Part shown: in pieces, positions 25,786 to 33,789 of the stretch | Numbering within the stretch: the stretch's first letter is position 1 | How the letters are laid out: each line of letters opens with the position of its first letter | Source of the DNA: Paenibacillus sp. PastM-3 | Lineage (GTDB): Bacteria > Bacillota > Bacilli > Paenibacillales > Paenibacillaceae | NCBI RefSeq assembly: GCF_029893965.1 | Contig: NZ_JARXXP010000010.1 | Location: forward strand, 62,001-126,000 | Direction of reading: 5' to 3' | DNA length: 64,000 nucleotides | Program-made: the position numbers and the translations under genes | The notes under the pieces: model-generated | What the model was told of the DNA's origin: nothing | What the model saw: only the letters and a program-made list of their open reading frames with translations | Database searches by the model: none

Positions 25786-26388
25786 ATGGGTAATGAGTTC
25801 AATAAAACTGAAGCCGATTTTGCATATGAGCGCTATCAGAAAATGGGCGACGCGCCCCCGGAGCAGGATATTCCGCTTGAGGAACTGCGCCCGCTTGGCA
25901 CGATTACGGAGCAGGGCGTAAGCGGTGTAACTCTGGATGTGGAGCGCCAGCCGCTTGAATCGTCACTGGCCAGCCATGAGCCTGCTCATGAAAGACCTGT
26001 TGATTATGTGGACGGTATAGCGGATGAAGGTGCTGATCCGGCGCTTGAAGGCGACTCCATCCTTGCCGCCGATATCGGCGTAAATGAGCCTCAGCCGGCG
26101 CTTGGCCGCAGAGCCGACCGGGACAGCAGCATCATCGCTCCCCCTGCCCCGCAGCGGGACGAGCTGCTGGAATCCGACTCGCTTTTCGCCGCCGGAGCAG
26201 CCGGTTTAACCGGCAGTGTAATTGATTATGCCGATGACGAGGAAAGCTATGAGGAGGAGCAGCCGCTGGAGGATGTTCCGGATGCCGATGAGCTGCAGCC
26301 CGGCACTGCGGTTGACCCGGCCGCCCCTCCGGCTGATGTTATGCCCGGCACGGATGTGTTGAACGGCTCTACGGGCGAAGACGATTAG
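25786..26388 (+). CDS. 200-aa acidic, low-complexity protein, unknown function
   Basis: The product is rich in Asp, Glu, Pro and Ala with very few aromatic residues. It ends ...VLNGSTGEDD and contains acidic runs such as ESYEEEQPLEDVPDADE. An N-terminal helix-forming segment (DFAYERYQKMG) is the only likely ordered part. No signal peptide, domains or catalytic motifs are visible. AAGGAGCTGAACGGCT precedes the ATG. It forms a two-gene unit with the 59-aa protein and ends at a strong terminator. Such proteins occur in Paenibacillus genomes without assigned function. Confidence 0.8.
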   Translation: MGNEFNKTEADFAYERYQKMGDAPPEQDIPLEELRPLGTITEQGVSGVTLDVERQPLESSLASHEPAHERPVDYVDGIADEGADPALEGDSILAADIGVNEPQPALGRRADRDSSIIAPPAPQRDELLESDSLFAAGAAGLTGSVIDYADDEESYEEEQPLEDVPDADELQPGTAVDPAAPPADVMPGTDVLNGSTGEDD

Positions 26389-26440
26389 CCCGGACGCTTC
26401 ACATGAAGAGGTTTAGAGTAATAGGTGTATATAATGTACA

Positions 26441-26491
26441 AAGGCCAAAAGCTAATCCGGAAAAGCGTTTCCGGTGCTTTTGGCCTTTTTT
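26441..26491 (+). terminator. Intrinsic terminator after the acidic-protein pair
   Basis: AAGGCCAAAAGC pairs with GCTTTTGGCCTT, enclosing an inner CCGGAAA/TTTCCGG stem, and is followed by a run of T. It lies between convergent genes and could also act weakly for the minus strand. Confidence 0.9.
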
Positions 26492-26516
26492 TGCTAATAG
26501 TAAATGGATTCGGGTT

Positions 26517-27764
26517 TTAAATATTGCCGTTTACCTGCGCATCTGCTGTCCCCCCGTGGGCACGCGCTTCACCAACCTTGGCCTCCAGGTTCTGCAGCTT
26601 GACCAGCAGCGCTGCTGCAAGCAGCATCATTCCGTTAATAACGAATACCCAGCGGATCGGGATGAACGCGCCCAGCAGTCCGCCCATAATCGGCCCGGCC
26701 ATGGTAGCAAGCTGCGAGGCTGCCTGATTCAGGCCGAACGCGCGGCCGCGGAAGCCCGGTTCAATGGTCTGGACAATCATTGCATTGACTGAAGGCAGCA
26801 CTCCCGCATAGAACAGGCCGTAGACAAACCGCAGAATGGCAAACTCCACATAGCCGGATACAAAATATTGCAGGATGTTGCCGATCCCGCCGCCGATCAG
26901 GCCGATGAACAAAATAAACCCGAAGCCCTTACGGCTGCCGATCCGCCCCCACTGCGGAGCCATTATTACCGTTGCTATGCCGACAGCGGAGAAAACAATA
27001 CCCGAGCTAAGCGATGCCGTGTTCCTTGAAACCCCCATATCCAGCAGATAAATCGGCAGCAGCGGCTCCAGAATCATAACGGAGAAGGTGCTGATTCCCG
27101 CAAGTGACAGCAGCGTAATGAACGCTTTATTTTTGACTGCCTCCCGGATGTCATCGCTGACACGTGATCTTGCCGCGGAACGGTTAAAGTTCTCCTCCCT
27201 GGCAAAAAAGGTGGCGATCAGCGCTGACACGAGCACAATGGCCGCCGAGAACAGAAACGCATCGCGGTTGCTCGAATAATAGCTCACCACTCCGCCGATC
27301 AGCGGGCCGATAATGCTTCCTGTCGCTCCCGCTGTTGACATGATGCTGAGCGCATAGCCGGTCTTTTCCTCCGGCGTATTGGTCGCCACCATCGCAATTG
27401 CCGCCGGAACAAATCCGGCCAGCAGCCCCTGAAGCACACGCACAATCAGAAACACATACGGGTCATGCACAAAGAAATTAACCAGATAAAGTGCAGCCAG
27501 ACTGAAGCCCGAGCGGATCAGCATCGGCTTGCGTCCGTATTTGTCAGCCAGAGACCCCCAGTAAGGCGAGATCAGCGCGCTCGCGAGAAAGGTAATCCCG
27601 AAGCTCACCCCCGACCAGATCTCCAGATGACTGGTAACTCCGAGCTGGTCACTAAGAAAAATCGAGAGGAACGGAATCGAAATCGAGTAGGCGGTGCTGC
27701 AGAAAAACACCCCTATCCAGAGCACGATCAGATTCCTTTTCCATGAAAATGCCAAGACAACCAC
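26517..27764 (-). CDS. MFS transporter, multidrug-efflux type (12 TM)
   Basis: A 415-aa major facilitator protein with about 12 transmembrane helices. GSLADKYGRKPMLI near residue 73 is MFS motif A, and GPLIGGVVSYY in helix 5 is the antiporter motif C form. The architecture is that of drug-proton antiporters such as Bmr/Blt/YttB/TetA(L) relatives; substrate is unknown. Translation probably starts at the GTG at 27764 with AGAAGGG upstream. No regulator gene is adjacent, and the gene is divergent from the cyclophilin lipoprotein. Confidence 0.9.
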   Translation of the reverse strand: MVVLAFSWKRNLIVLWIGVFFCSTAYSISIPFLSIFLSDQLGVTSHLEIWSGVSFGITFLASALISPYWGSLADKYGRKPMLIRSGFSLAALYLVNFFVHDPYVFLIVRVLQGLLAGFVPAAIAMVATNTPEEKTGYALSIMSTAGATGSIIGPLIGGVVSYYSSNRDAFLFSAAIVLVSALIATFFAREENFNRSAARSRVSDDIREAVKNKAFITLLSLAGISTFSVMILEPLLPIYLLDMGVSRNTASLSSGIVFSAVGIATVIMAPQWGRIGSRKGFGFILFIGLIGGGIGNILQYFVSGYVEFAILRFVYGLFYAGVLPSVNAMIVQTIEPGFRGRAFGLNQAASQLATMAGPIMGGLLGAFIPIRWVFVINGMMLLAAALLVKLQNLEAKVGEARAHGGTADAQVNGNI

Positions 27765-27925
27765 CGTCCCTTCTGTTAAACCCTGAAGTATCTACCATTC
27801 TAGACTTCTTTTCCCGTGATGCCAAATCACCGTTATTCCCGGGACTTTGCATCAGGCGGGACAAACCATGTATGATGAGTGATGAGCAACCCAGCCTACT
27901 CATGATTAAAGGAGAGATTTACAAC

Positions 27926-28618
27926 GTGAAGCGCATTAGAAGAACCCCTGTCATTCTGCTGCTGATGATGACCCTGCTGATGGCCTTTGCCGCAGGCTGC
28001 GGCAACAAGCCGGCAGACAACAATGCAGCAGGCAATACTAGCCCGGCTCCCCAGGAGGGTGCAGCTGCCGCCGCCGAAGGCGTCCCGTCTGCCACGGCCA
28101 GCCATCCTGTCGTTACCATTGAAATGGATAACGGCGGCATTATCAAGGCTGAGCTCTACCCTGAGGTTGCCCCGAATACCGTAAACAACTTCATTTCCCT
28201 GATTCAAAAGGGCTTCTACGACGGAACGATTTTCCACCGTGTTATCCCGGGCTTTATGATTCAGGGCGGTGATCCTGACGGCACCGGCATGGGCGGTCCG
28301 GGATATAACATTGCAGGCGAATTCTTGGCCAACGGCTTCACGAATAACCTGCTGCACACCGAGGGTGTGCTGTCCATGGCCAGAGGCCAGGCTATGGACA
28401 CCGCCGGCTCCCAATTCTTCATTATGGCCGCAACTTCTCCTCACCTTGACGGCAGCTATGCCGCCTTCGGCAAGGTAACGGAAGGCCTCGATGTCGTGCA
28501 GGCCATCGTTAACCTGCCGCGTGACGACTCGGACCGGCCGGACACGCCTCCCGTCATGACTAAGGTTACGGTAGACACGCTGGGCGTAACTTATCCGGAA
28601 CCGGAAAAAGTAGAATAG
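27926..28618 (+). CDS. Cyclophilin-type peptidyl-prolyl isomerase, lipoprotein
   Basis: A 230-aa secreted lipoprotein. Signal peptide residues 1-24 end in AFAAGC, making Cys25 the lipidation site; a low-complexity Ala/Pro linker follows. The cyclophilin domain (about 60-220) has FHRVIPGFMIQGGDPDGTG with the catalytic Arg, LSMARGQAMDTAGSQFFIM and HLDGSYAAFGKV. It would speed proline isomerisation of exported proteins at the outer membrane face. AAAGGAGAG precedes the GTG at 27926; longer upstream frames have no ribosome binding site and would bury the signal peptide. Confidence 0.94.
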   Translation: MKRIRRTPVILLLMMTLLMAFAAGCGNKPADNNAAGNTSPAPQEGAAAAAEGVPSATASHPVVTIEMDNGGIIKAELYPEVAPNTVNNFISLIQKGFYDGTIFHRVIPGFMIQGGDPDGTGMGGPGYNIAGEFLANGFTNNLLHTEGVLSMARGQAMDTAGSQFFIMAATSPHLDGSYAAFGKVTEGLDVVQAIVNLPRDDSDRPDTPPVMTKVTVDTLGVTYPEPEKVE

Positions 28619-28657
28619 CTCCATCCCTGACCGGGGGAGCTTCAATCCGTACAGCAT

Positions 28658-28697
28658 AGAAGCCCCTCTCCGGGTGATCCGGAGACGGGCTTCTTCA
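28658..28697 (+). terminator. Intrinsic terminator of the cyclophilin gene
   Basis: AGAAGCCC-CTCTCCGG, GTGA loop, TCCGGAGA-CGGGCTTCT, followed by TC-rich sequence. A long stem, 40 bp after the stop codon, between convergent genes. Confidence 0.82.
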
Positions 28698-28742
28698 CGT
28701 TACAGCAGTCAGCACCGGATGGCTTCCGTTGCAGGCTGGCTG

Positions 28743-29846
28743 TTATCTTCTGCTGATGGCATGATGCGGATTACGCAGGAAGGTGCTGCGGCTGTTGCGC
28801 AGCAGGGTAATCCGTTCCTCGGCCAGGCGGTCCGCTGCGGCATACGCCGGAATACCGCTGGTACGCGAAATCTCCAGCACGCGGGTAATGCTGTCATAGA
28901 TTTTGCTGATCTGCTTGAAGGCACGGTCCTTATTGTAGCCGTTCAGTTCGTCAGCAATATTAATGACGCCGCCGGCGTTAATGACATAATCGGGCGCGTA
29001 GACGATGCCCATCTCATGCAGGGCGTCCCCATGGCGCGGCTCCTTCAGCTGGTTGTTGGCTGCGCCCGCAACCACCTTGGCTTTAAGCAGCGGCAGCGAC
29101 TCGTCGTTGATGGTCGCCCCAAGCGCGCAAGGTGCGTAAATATCGCACTGTACACTGATAATATCAGCCGGATCAACCGCCTTCGCGCCATAGGCTTCAA
29201 CCGCCCGGGCTACCGGTTCCTTATTGATATCTGTGACAATCAGCTCTGCGCCTTCCTCATGCAGATATTTGCACAGCGTAAACGATACATTTCCGACGCC
29301 CTGCACGGCAACCGTTCTGCCGGCCAGCGAGTCGCTGCCAAAGGCGGCTTTGGCTGCTGCCTTCATCCCTTGATAGACGCCGTAGGCTGTCGCTGGTGAC
29401 GGGTTACCGGAAGAACCGTAAGTAGCCGAAATCCCGGTTACGAAATCCGTCTCCTGATGAATAATGTCCATATCCGCTTCTGTGGTTCCAACATCCTCAG
29501 CTGTAATGTAACGTCCGTTAAGTCCTTGTATGTATCTGCCGAAAGCACGGAACATGGCTTCATTTTTATCCTTCTTCGGATCGCCGATGATTACAGTTTT
29601 ACCGCCGCCCAGGTTCAGACCGGCCACGGCATTTTTGTACGTCATCCCTTTGGCAAGCCGGAGCGCATCGGTTATAGCGGCCTCTTCAGTAGCATAGGTC
29701 CACATTCTAGTCCCGCCGAGCGCCGGTCCCAGTGTAGTATCGTGAATCGCAATAATTGCCTTGAGGCCCGATGCTTTATCCTGGCAAAACAACAGTTCCT
29801 CGTAATCGTCCCGCTCCATTGCTGCAAACAATTCCATTATGTCCAT
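28743..29846 (-). CDS. bcd: Leucine dehydrogenase (Glu/Leu/Phe/Val dehydrogenase family)
   Basis: A 367-aa NAD-dependent amino acid dehydrogenase catalysing reversible deamination of branched-chain amino acids. [12 protein letters not shown] and [16 protein letters not shown] contain the catalytic Lys80 region. [17 protein letters not shown] carries the second catalytic acidic residue. [17 protein letters not shown] is the Rossmann GxGxxS-type NAD loop, and AGAANNQL and [10 protein letters not shown] complete the family signatures. The length matches leucine dehydrogenases (about 365). It is monocistronic, with a TTGACA-type promoter upstream. Valine or phenylalanine preference cannot be excluded from sequence. 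Confidence 0.95.
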   Translation of the reverse strand: MDIMELFAAMERDDYEELLFCQDKASGLKAIIAIHDTTLGPALGGTRMWTYATEEAAITDALRLAKGMTYKNAVAGLNLGGGKTVIIGDPKKDKNEAMFRAFGRYIQGLNGRYITAEDVGTTEADMDIIHQETDFVTGISATYGSSGNPSPATAYGVYQGMKAAAKAAFGSDSLAGRTVAVQGVGNVSFTLCKYLHEEGAELIVTDINKEPVARAVEAYGAKAVDPADIISVQCDIYAPCALGATINDESLPLLKAKVVAGAANNQLKEPRHGDALHEMGIVYAPDYVINAGGVINIADELNGYNKDRAFKQISKIYDSITRVLEISRTSGIPAYAAADRLAEERITLLRNSRSTFLRNPHHAISRR

Positions 29847-29888
29847 ATCCCCTGTCTTATCGCATTATGCGTGTTACGTTTCATAACA

Positions 29889-29917
29889 AAGCTAGTATAC
29901 TCAACTTTTGTTGTCAA
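29889..29917 (-). promoter_or_regulatory. Probable sigma-A promoter of leucine dehydrogenase
   Basis: Minus strand TTGACA, 17-nt spacer, TAGCTT. The -35 is consensus while the -10 is weak (3 of 6). An AACTT/AAGTT inverted repeat overlaps the -35 and might be an operator. Confidence 0.5.
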
Positions 29918-30025
29918 GTTCATTTGTCCTTTTCTGTAGGAAAAAACGCAAAATAAACCCAATAACCTACATCAATATAACGTATGATGTAACCCCAAAT
30001 TGAACCGGCTAGCCGTCCTTAACGT

Positions 30026-30052
30026 TAAAAAAAAGAAGCGCTTGCGCGCCTC
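30026..30052 (-). terminator. Intrinsic terminator of the 109-aa protein gene
   Basis: Minus strand GAGGCGC-GCAA-GCGCTTC followed by eight T. The stem reaches into the stop codon. Confidence 0.85.
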
Positions 30053-30381
30053 TATTCCCAGTATTCATCAGGCCGGTATTCAATTTCCGATTGTACAGTG
30101 ATGCTCAGACATTCAGCATCCGCATCGTACACGACGGGTTGATCTCCAACATAATACCAGTGCTTGATCACCGGACCCTCGGCCGGCTCTTCAAACCGGA
30201 ACACATTCAGCTCCGGGCTCAGCTCCACCACGGCCGCCCCCTGTGCAGCCTTTACTCCGCAGAGCTTAATCAGCGTAAGCTCTCCTTGCGGACTGAACGT
30301 GCAGGTCAGTCCTTCCGTACTGCTGACAAGCATACGCCCGGTTACAGAGTGCTTCACCAGCACCCTCTCCTGCTGCTGCAT
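30052..30381 (-). CDS. 109-aa conserved-looking protein, unknown function
   Basis: The product is a soluble, beta-rich protein with no signal or membrane segment. Recognisable pieces are the N-terminal RVLVKHSVTGRMLVSS and the acidic C-terminus SEIEYRPDEYWE. The ATG at 30381 has AAGGAGGAG 8 nt upstream, which decides against the in-frame codon at 30399. It lies 39 bp downstream of the pirin gene in the same direction and ends at a terminator, so the two probably form an operon. I do not recognise the family. Confidence 0.7.
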   Translation of the reverse strand: MQQQERVLVKHSVTGRMLVSSTEGLTCTFSPQGELTLIKLCGVKAAQGAAVVELSPELNVFRFEEPAEGPVIKHWYYVGDQPVVYDADAECLSITVQSEIEYRPDEYWE

Positions 30382-30420
30382 TTTTGGCTCCTCCTTCATT
30401 ATGGGATTGTACGTACCTGA

Positions 30421-31122
30421 CTATGGCAGATCAATAACCATGACCAGAGTGTCAGCTCCGCTGGCAAGCGCAAGCCTGCTGATTCCCTCAATCCGGGCCG
30501 AATCTCCCGGCTGCAGGAGCTGACCGTCCGGCAGCTTAACCTGTCCTTCAATTAAATAAACGAAAATACGGCGGCCTGCCTCCTGCTCCAGCGCCAGCTC
30601 CCGGCCTGCCGCGGCCCGGCCCAGGTAAATGGTCATATCCTGGGCAATGTCTACAATCTCCGGTGTGCGCTCCGGGGCAACCACCGGCAGCAGTCTGCCT
30701 TCAAGCCTCGCAGGATCGAACCGCCCGGTTGTATAGGAGGGCGCTGTACCGCGTGTGCGCGGCATGAACCAAAGCTGCAGCAGCCGCACCGGTTCTGTGT
30801 CCGAAGGATTATGCTCGGTATGGATCGCCCCGGTACCGGCCGACATCCGCTGAACGCCGCCGAACTCCGTCTCCGCCACATTGCCCAGATTGTCCTCATG
30901 GCGCAGCCGGCCGGACAATACAATGGAGACGATCTCCATGTCGCTATGCGGATGGGCGCCGAAGCCTCTGCCCGGTGCAATGGTATCATCGTTGCAGACG
31001 CGCATAGGACCAAAAGCCGTATTATCCGGATCATAGAAATCCCCGAACGAGAAGCTGTGGCTGCCCTTCAGCCAGCCATGATCAAACCGGTGCGCGGATG
31101 CCGCGGGATAAACCTTGATCAT
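30421..31122 (-). CDS. Pirin-family bicupin protein (YhhW-like)
   Basis: A 233-aa pirin with two cupin domains. The N-terminal cupin has the expected metal ligands in FGAHPHSDMEIVS (two His) and GAIHTEHNPSD (His and Glu). The start IKVYPAASAHRFDHGWLKGS and SFSFGDFYDP are classic pirin signatures. Bacterial members such as YhhW show quercetin 2,3-dioxygenase activity in vitro, and their physiological role is unclear. The second cupin lacks metal ligands, as usual. GGAGGGAT precedes the ATG. Likely co-transcribed with the 109-aa protein. Confidence 0.93.
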   Translation of the reverse strand: MIKVYPAASAHRFDHGWLKGSHSFSFGDFYDPDNTAFGPMRVCNDDTIAPGRGFGAHPHSDMEIVSIVLSGRLRHEDNLGNVAETEFGGVQRMSAGTGAIHTEHNPSDTEPVRLLQLWFMPRTRGTAPSYTTGRFDPARLEGRLLPVVAPERTPEIVDIAQDMTIYLGRAAAGRELALEQEAGRRIFVYLIEGQVKLPDGQLLQPGDSARIEGISRLALASGADTLVMVIDLP

Positions 31123-31298
31123 ATCGATCCCTCCTGATTGTCTGATGAGTTTGAGTTAATGATTCAGTGATTGCTGGAAGCATAAATTCTGCTGTAGAAA
31201 GCCTGCATTATTGCAGGCCACTAACAATAGTTTAGCAGAAAGCCCGGCAAAACCAAAAACGACGGCTAGCAGCCGGGGAAGGTACTCCATCTGCCAAA

Positions 31299-31335
31299 AG
31301 AAAAAGAAGCAGCCGGCATACGCCAGCTGCTCCTT
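31299..31335 (-). terminator. Intrinsic terminator of the nitroreductase gene
   Basis: Minus strand GGAGCAGCTGGC-GTAT-GCCGGCTGCTTC followed by TTTTTCTTTT, 10 bp after the nitroreductase stop. The remaining gap (31123-31298) shows nothing coding. Confidence 0.85.
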
Positions 31336-31345
31336 CAATTTCAAG

Positions 31346-31993
31346 TTACCCCTCGAACCCGTTCCACTGGACTACTTCTTCCAGCGGCAGTCTGGCGGTG
31401 GAGCGACCTTCTGCTGCAGCTTTGCCCAGAGCAATCAGCATTACAGTCTCGTAACGTTCAGGAATGTTGAACAGCTCACGGAACTTAGCGGGATGGAAGC
31501 CGCCCATAGGAACCGTGTCGTAGCCCTTCGCCTTCGCCGCAAGCATCAGCTGCATGGATACCAGGCCGCCGTCAATGAGGGCTATTTCCTTCAGCTTCTG
31601 GACCGGCAAGCTGGAGTAGCCGTCTCTGCTGCGCTTAGCCATTGCCGCACCCACCTCTGCAGTGACATATCCGGCTGCTTCAGCGTACTCCCATATTTTC
31701 TCTGCATTGCGGTAAGCCTCGATGTCGCCGATTACAGCAATCGTAGCCGAAGCATCGACAACCTGCTGCTGGTTATTCGCAATCGGAAGCAGCTGCTCCT
31801 TCAGCTCCGGATCTGTAATTACAATAAAGCGCCAAGGCTGCAGATTGGATGAGGACGGGGCCAGAATGGCGTCATCCAGAATCGCTTTGATTTCCTCATC
31901 GGAAATGTTCCAGGACGGATCATATTTCCGCACCGAATGCCGCTCCCGGATCACCTTACTGAACTCTACTTCCACCTTCAATTCTGTTGTCAT
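31346..31993 (-). CDS. Nitroreductase-family flavoprotein
   Basis: A 215-aa FMN-dependent oxidoreductase. The family N-terminus KVIRERHSVRKYDPSW carries the FMN-phosphate-binding RHSVRxY motif. LAPSSSNLQPWRFIVI (FMN contact) and YDTVPMGGFHPAKF plus MLIALGKAAAEGR complete the fold. It resembles YodC/YdgI-type nitroreductases with broad NAD(P)H-dependent activity. GAGGAGGAG precedes the ATG. An Rrf2-type regulator is encoded upstream in the same direction, and inverted repeats lie between them, suggesting redox-controlled expression. Confidence 0.94.
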   Translation of the reverse strand: MTTELKVEVEFSKVIRERHSVRKYDPSWNISDEEIKAILDDAILAPSSSNLQPWRFIVITDPELKEQLLPIANNQQQVVDASATIAVIGDIEAYRNAEKIWEYAEAAGYVTAEVGAAMAKRSRDGYSSLPVQKLKEIALIDGGLVSMQLMLAAKAKGYDTVPMGGFHPAKFRELFNIPERYETVMLIALGKAAAEGRSTARLPLEEVVQWNGFEG

Positions 31994-32040
31994 TGTCTAA
32001 CTCCTCCTCTTCCTGATCCCAATTCTGTGAGTATAAAAGC

Positions 32041-32118
32041 ACAGTTAAAGTCAAAAAAATATCTGCGTCATCATACCCTATGCTGCCCGACATTTAACTG
32101 TAATTAATTACGCACAGT
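32041..32118. promoter_or_regulatory. Inverted repeats between the Rrf2 regulator and nitroreductase
   Basis: ACAGTTAAA (32041-32049) and TTTAACTGT (32093-32101) are exact inverted copies. A second inverted pair, ACTGT (32097-32101) and ACAGT (32114-32118), flanks an AATTAATT core. These could be operator sites for the adjacent Rrf2-type regulator. No clean -35/-10 pair was found. Confidence 0.45.
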
Positions 32119-32141
32119 ATAGTTCACAAAAAAGCCTTCTG

Positions 32142-32579
32142 TCAACAGCCAGCCTTGCGCACCATTTCAGCTAACGTATATTTTTCCAGCACAACCACGA
32201 TACTGCGGTCCATTTCGGCAAAAAGTTCACCGCAGGCGTCCATCATCTGCTCACCTAGCGCATTACCGCACATCGTCTCATTCACCGCTTTGCTGCACGC
32301 CTCGCCCGCCTCTAGTGCCTGATAAATGTCGGCAAGGGTCAGCTTTTCCGGGTCACAGTTAAGCGCATAGCCGCCGTCGCGGCCTTCTTTGGTCACCAGA
32401 ATCTGCGCACGCGTCAGCTTGGCCATCGTCTTTCTCAGCAGGGTCGCCTCGGAAGAGAGCAGCTCGGCCATTTCACAGCTTGAACAGGTATCACCTTTGC
32501 GGGCCAGCACCACCATTGCCTGCAGTACCAGTCCGAAGGATTTATATTGGGAAGCGCCACTGCTGCGTGTTTTTGTCAT
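32142..32579 (-). CDS. Rrf2-family transcriptional regulator, Cys-rich
   Basis: A 145-aa winged-HTH regulator. The N-terminal wHTH (about residues 12-75) has the family pattern ALQAMVVLARKG-like helix, LLSSEATLLRKTMAKLTRA and the wing EGRDGGYALN. C-terminally there is a dimerisation helix. It has seven cysteines (32, 35, 75, 95, 104, 116, 145), so thiol- or Fe-S-based sensing is plausible, though the spacing is not that of IscR or NsrR. The ATG at 32579 has AAAGGAG upstream; the codon at 32600 places the Shine-Dalgarno inside the frame. Probable target is the nitroreductase downstream. Confidence 0.9.
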   Translation of the reverse strand: MTKTRSSGASQYKSFGLVLQAMVVLARKGDTCSSCEMAELLSSEATLLRKTMAKLTRAQILVTKEGRDGGYALNCDPEKLTLADIYQALEAGEACSKAVNETMCGNALGEQMMDACGELFAEMDRSIVVVLEKYTLAEMVRKAGC

Positions 32580-32638
32580 ACGGGCTCCTTTCTGACTCAT
32601 TGATGTATGTTAAGTATAGAACGCCTGACCTTTTTTGG

Positions 32639-32692
32639 CAAAAAGAAAGCCCCCGCCCTGACGACCTACAGGTCCAAGGCAGAGGCTTGCTG
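32639..32692 (-). terminator. Intrinsic terminator of ppaC
   Basis: Minus strand AAGCCTCTGCC pairs with GGGCGGGGGCTT around a loop that itself holds GGACCTGTAGGTC, followed by TCTTTTT. Confidence 0.7.
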
Positions 32693-32742
32693 CTATAAAC
32701 GCGGGCCGTCAGCTGGTAAGCTTCCTCGCCCATATATATTGA

Positions 32743-33675
32743 CTACAGCTTGGCGATCGTTTCAGTGAGTACCGGTACGATCTGGGATTTGCGGGATACA
32801 ACGCCTCTGAGCAGCGCTTTGTTATCATCCAGCTTCACATTGTAAGCCTGCTCTACTGCACCGGCGAGACGGCCGAGCGCCAGACCTACGGAGTCGTTGT
32901 TCAGGATATCTGTTACTACGAACAGGAACAGATCCAGTTCTTTTTCAGCAATAATAGCTGTCAGCGCCGCTTCCAGCTCTGCCTGCTTGGAGAGCACATC
33001 GTTCACGTCAACCGCGTTGACCTGGGCGATTTCAACCTTGTAGTCACCCATTTTGAATTCCTTGGCATCCAGGGAGATCAGCTGGGCAATGCTCTTGTCG
33101 CTGAGGTCAGCACCGGCTTTAAGCATAGCCAGACCGTATTCTTCGGCATTTACACCGGCGATTTCAGCCAGCTCACGGGCAGCCGCTACGTCCTGCTCGG
33201 TGCAGGTCGGCGATTTGAACAGCAAAGAATCGGAAATGATTGCGGACAGCATCAGACCGGCGATTTCACGGGGAATCGCTACACCGTTTTCTTTGTACAG
33301 CTTGTTAAGGATAGTCGCAGTGCAGCCTACTGGCTCAGCACGGTAGTAGAGCGGGTGCGCTGTTTCGAAGTTGGCGATCCGGTGGTGGTCGATTACTTCA
33401 ACTACACGGACCTGCTCAATTCCGTCTGCACTCTGCTGGCGTTCGTTATGATCAACCAGAATCACCTGAGCGGCTTCTCCGGCAACATTTGTAACAAGAC
33501 GGGGTGCAGCTGCGCCGAACTGATCCAGCGCGAATTGAGTTTCCCCGCTTACTTCACCCAGGCGTACCGCTTCAGCATCCCAGCCCAGTTCCTTCTTGAG
33601 TGCCGCATAGGCAATTGCTGAACAAATTGTATCCGTGTCCGGATTTTTGTGTCCAAAGACGAGTGTTTTTTCCAT
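32743..33675 (-). CDS. ppaC: Manganese-dependent inorganic pyrophosphatase (family II)
   Basis: A 310-aa DHH-family enzyme hydrolysing pyrophosphate. [20 protein letters not shown] has the first metal-binding His/Asp set. [12 protein letters not shown] and [13 protein letters not shown] contain the DHN and DHH motifs. The C-terminal DHHA2 domain ends with [13 protein letters not shown], the substrate-binding RKxx signature. Length and motif order match Bacillus PpaC. ATG at 33675 has AAGGAG 7 nt upstream. It lies 115 bp downstream of the RtcB-family gene and has its own terminator. Confidence 0.96.
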   Translation of the reverse strand: MEKTLVFGHKNPDTDTICSAIAYAALKKELGWDAEAVRLGEVSGETQFALDQFGAAAPRLVTNVAGEAAQVILVDHNERQQSADGIEQVRVVEVIDHHRIANFETAHPLYYRAEPVGCTATILNKLYKENGVAIPREIAGLMLSAIISDSLLFKSPTCTEQDVAAARELAEIAGVNAEEYGLAMLKAGADLSDKSIAQLISLDAKEFKMGDYKVEIAQVNAVDVNDVLSKQAELEAALTAIIAEKELDLFLFVVTDILNNDSVGLALGRLAGAVEQAYNVKLDDNKALLRGVVSRKSQIVPVLTETIAKL

Positions 33676-33789
33676 TTCCAATCTCCTTACTTTGTTTTTT
33701 GTGAGAATAATATACCATACATTGATAGGGACAAGCCAGAAAAGGAACAGGAAGTCTTTGTTGTCCTTGCATTCTATAATTTTTCGCAG

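Noticed and set aside
31156..31344. 62-codon minus-strand frame between nitroreductase and pirin genes
   Set aside because: It covers the nitroreductase terminator hairpin and has no ribosome binding site.
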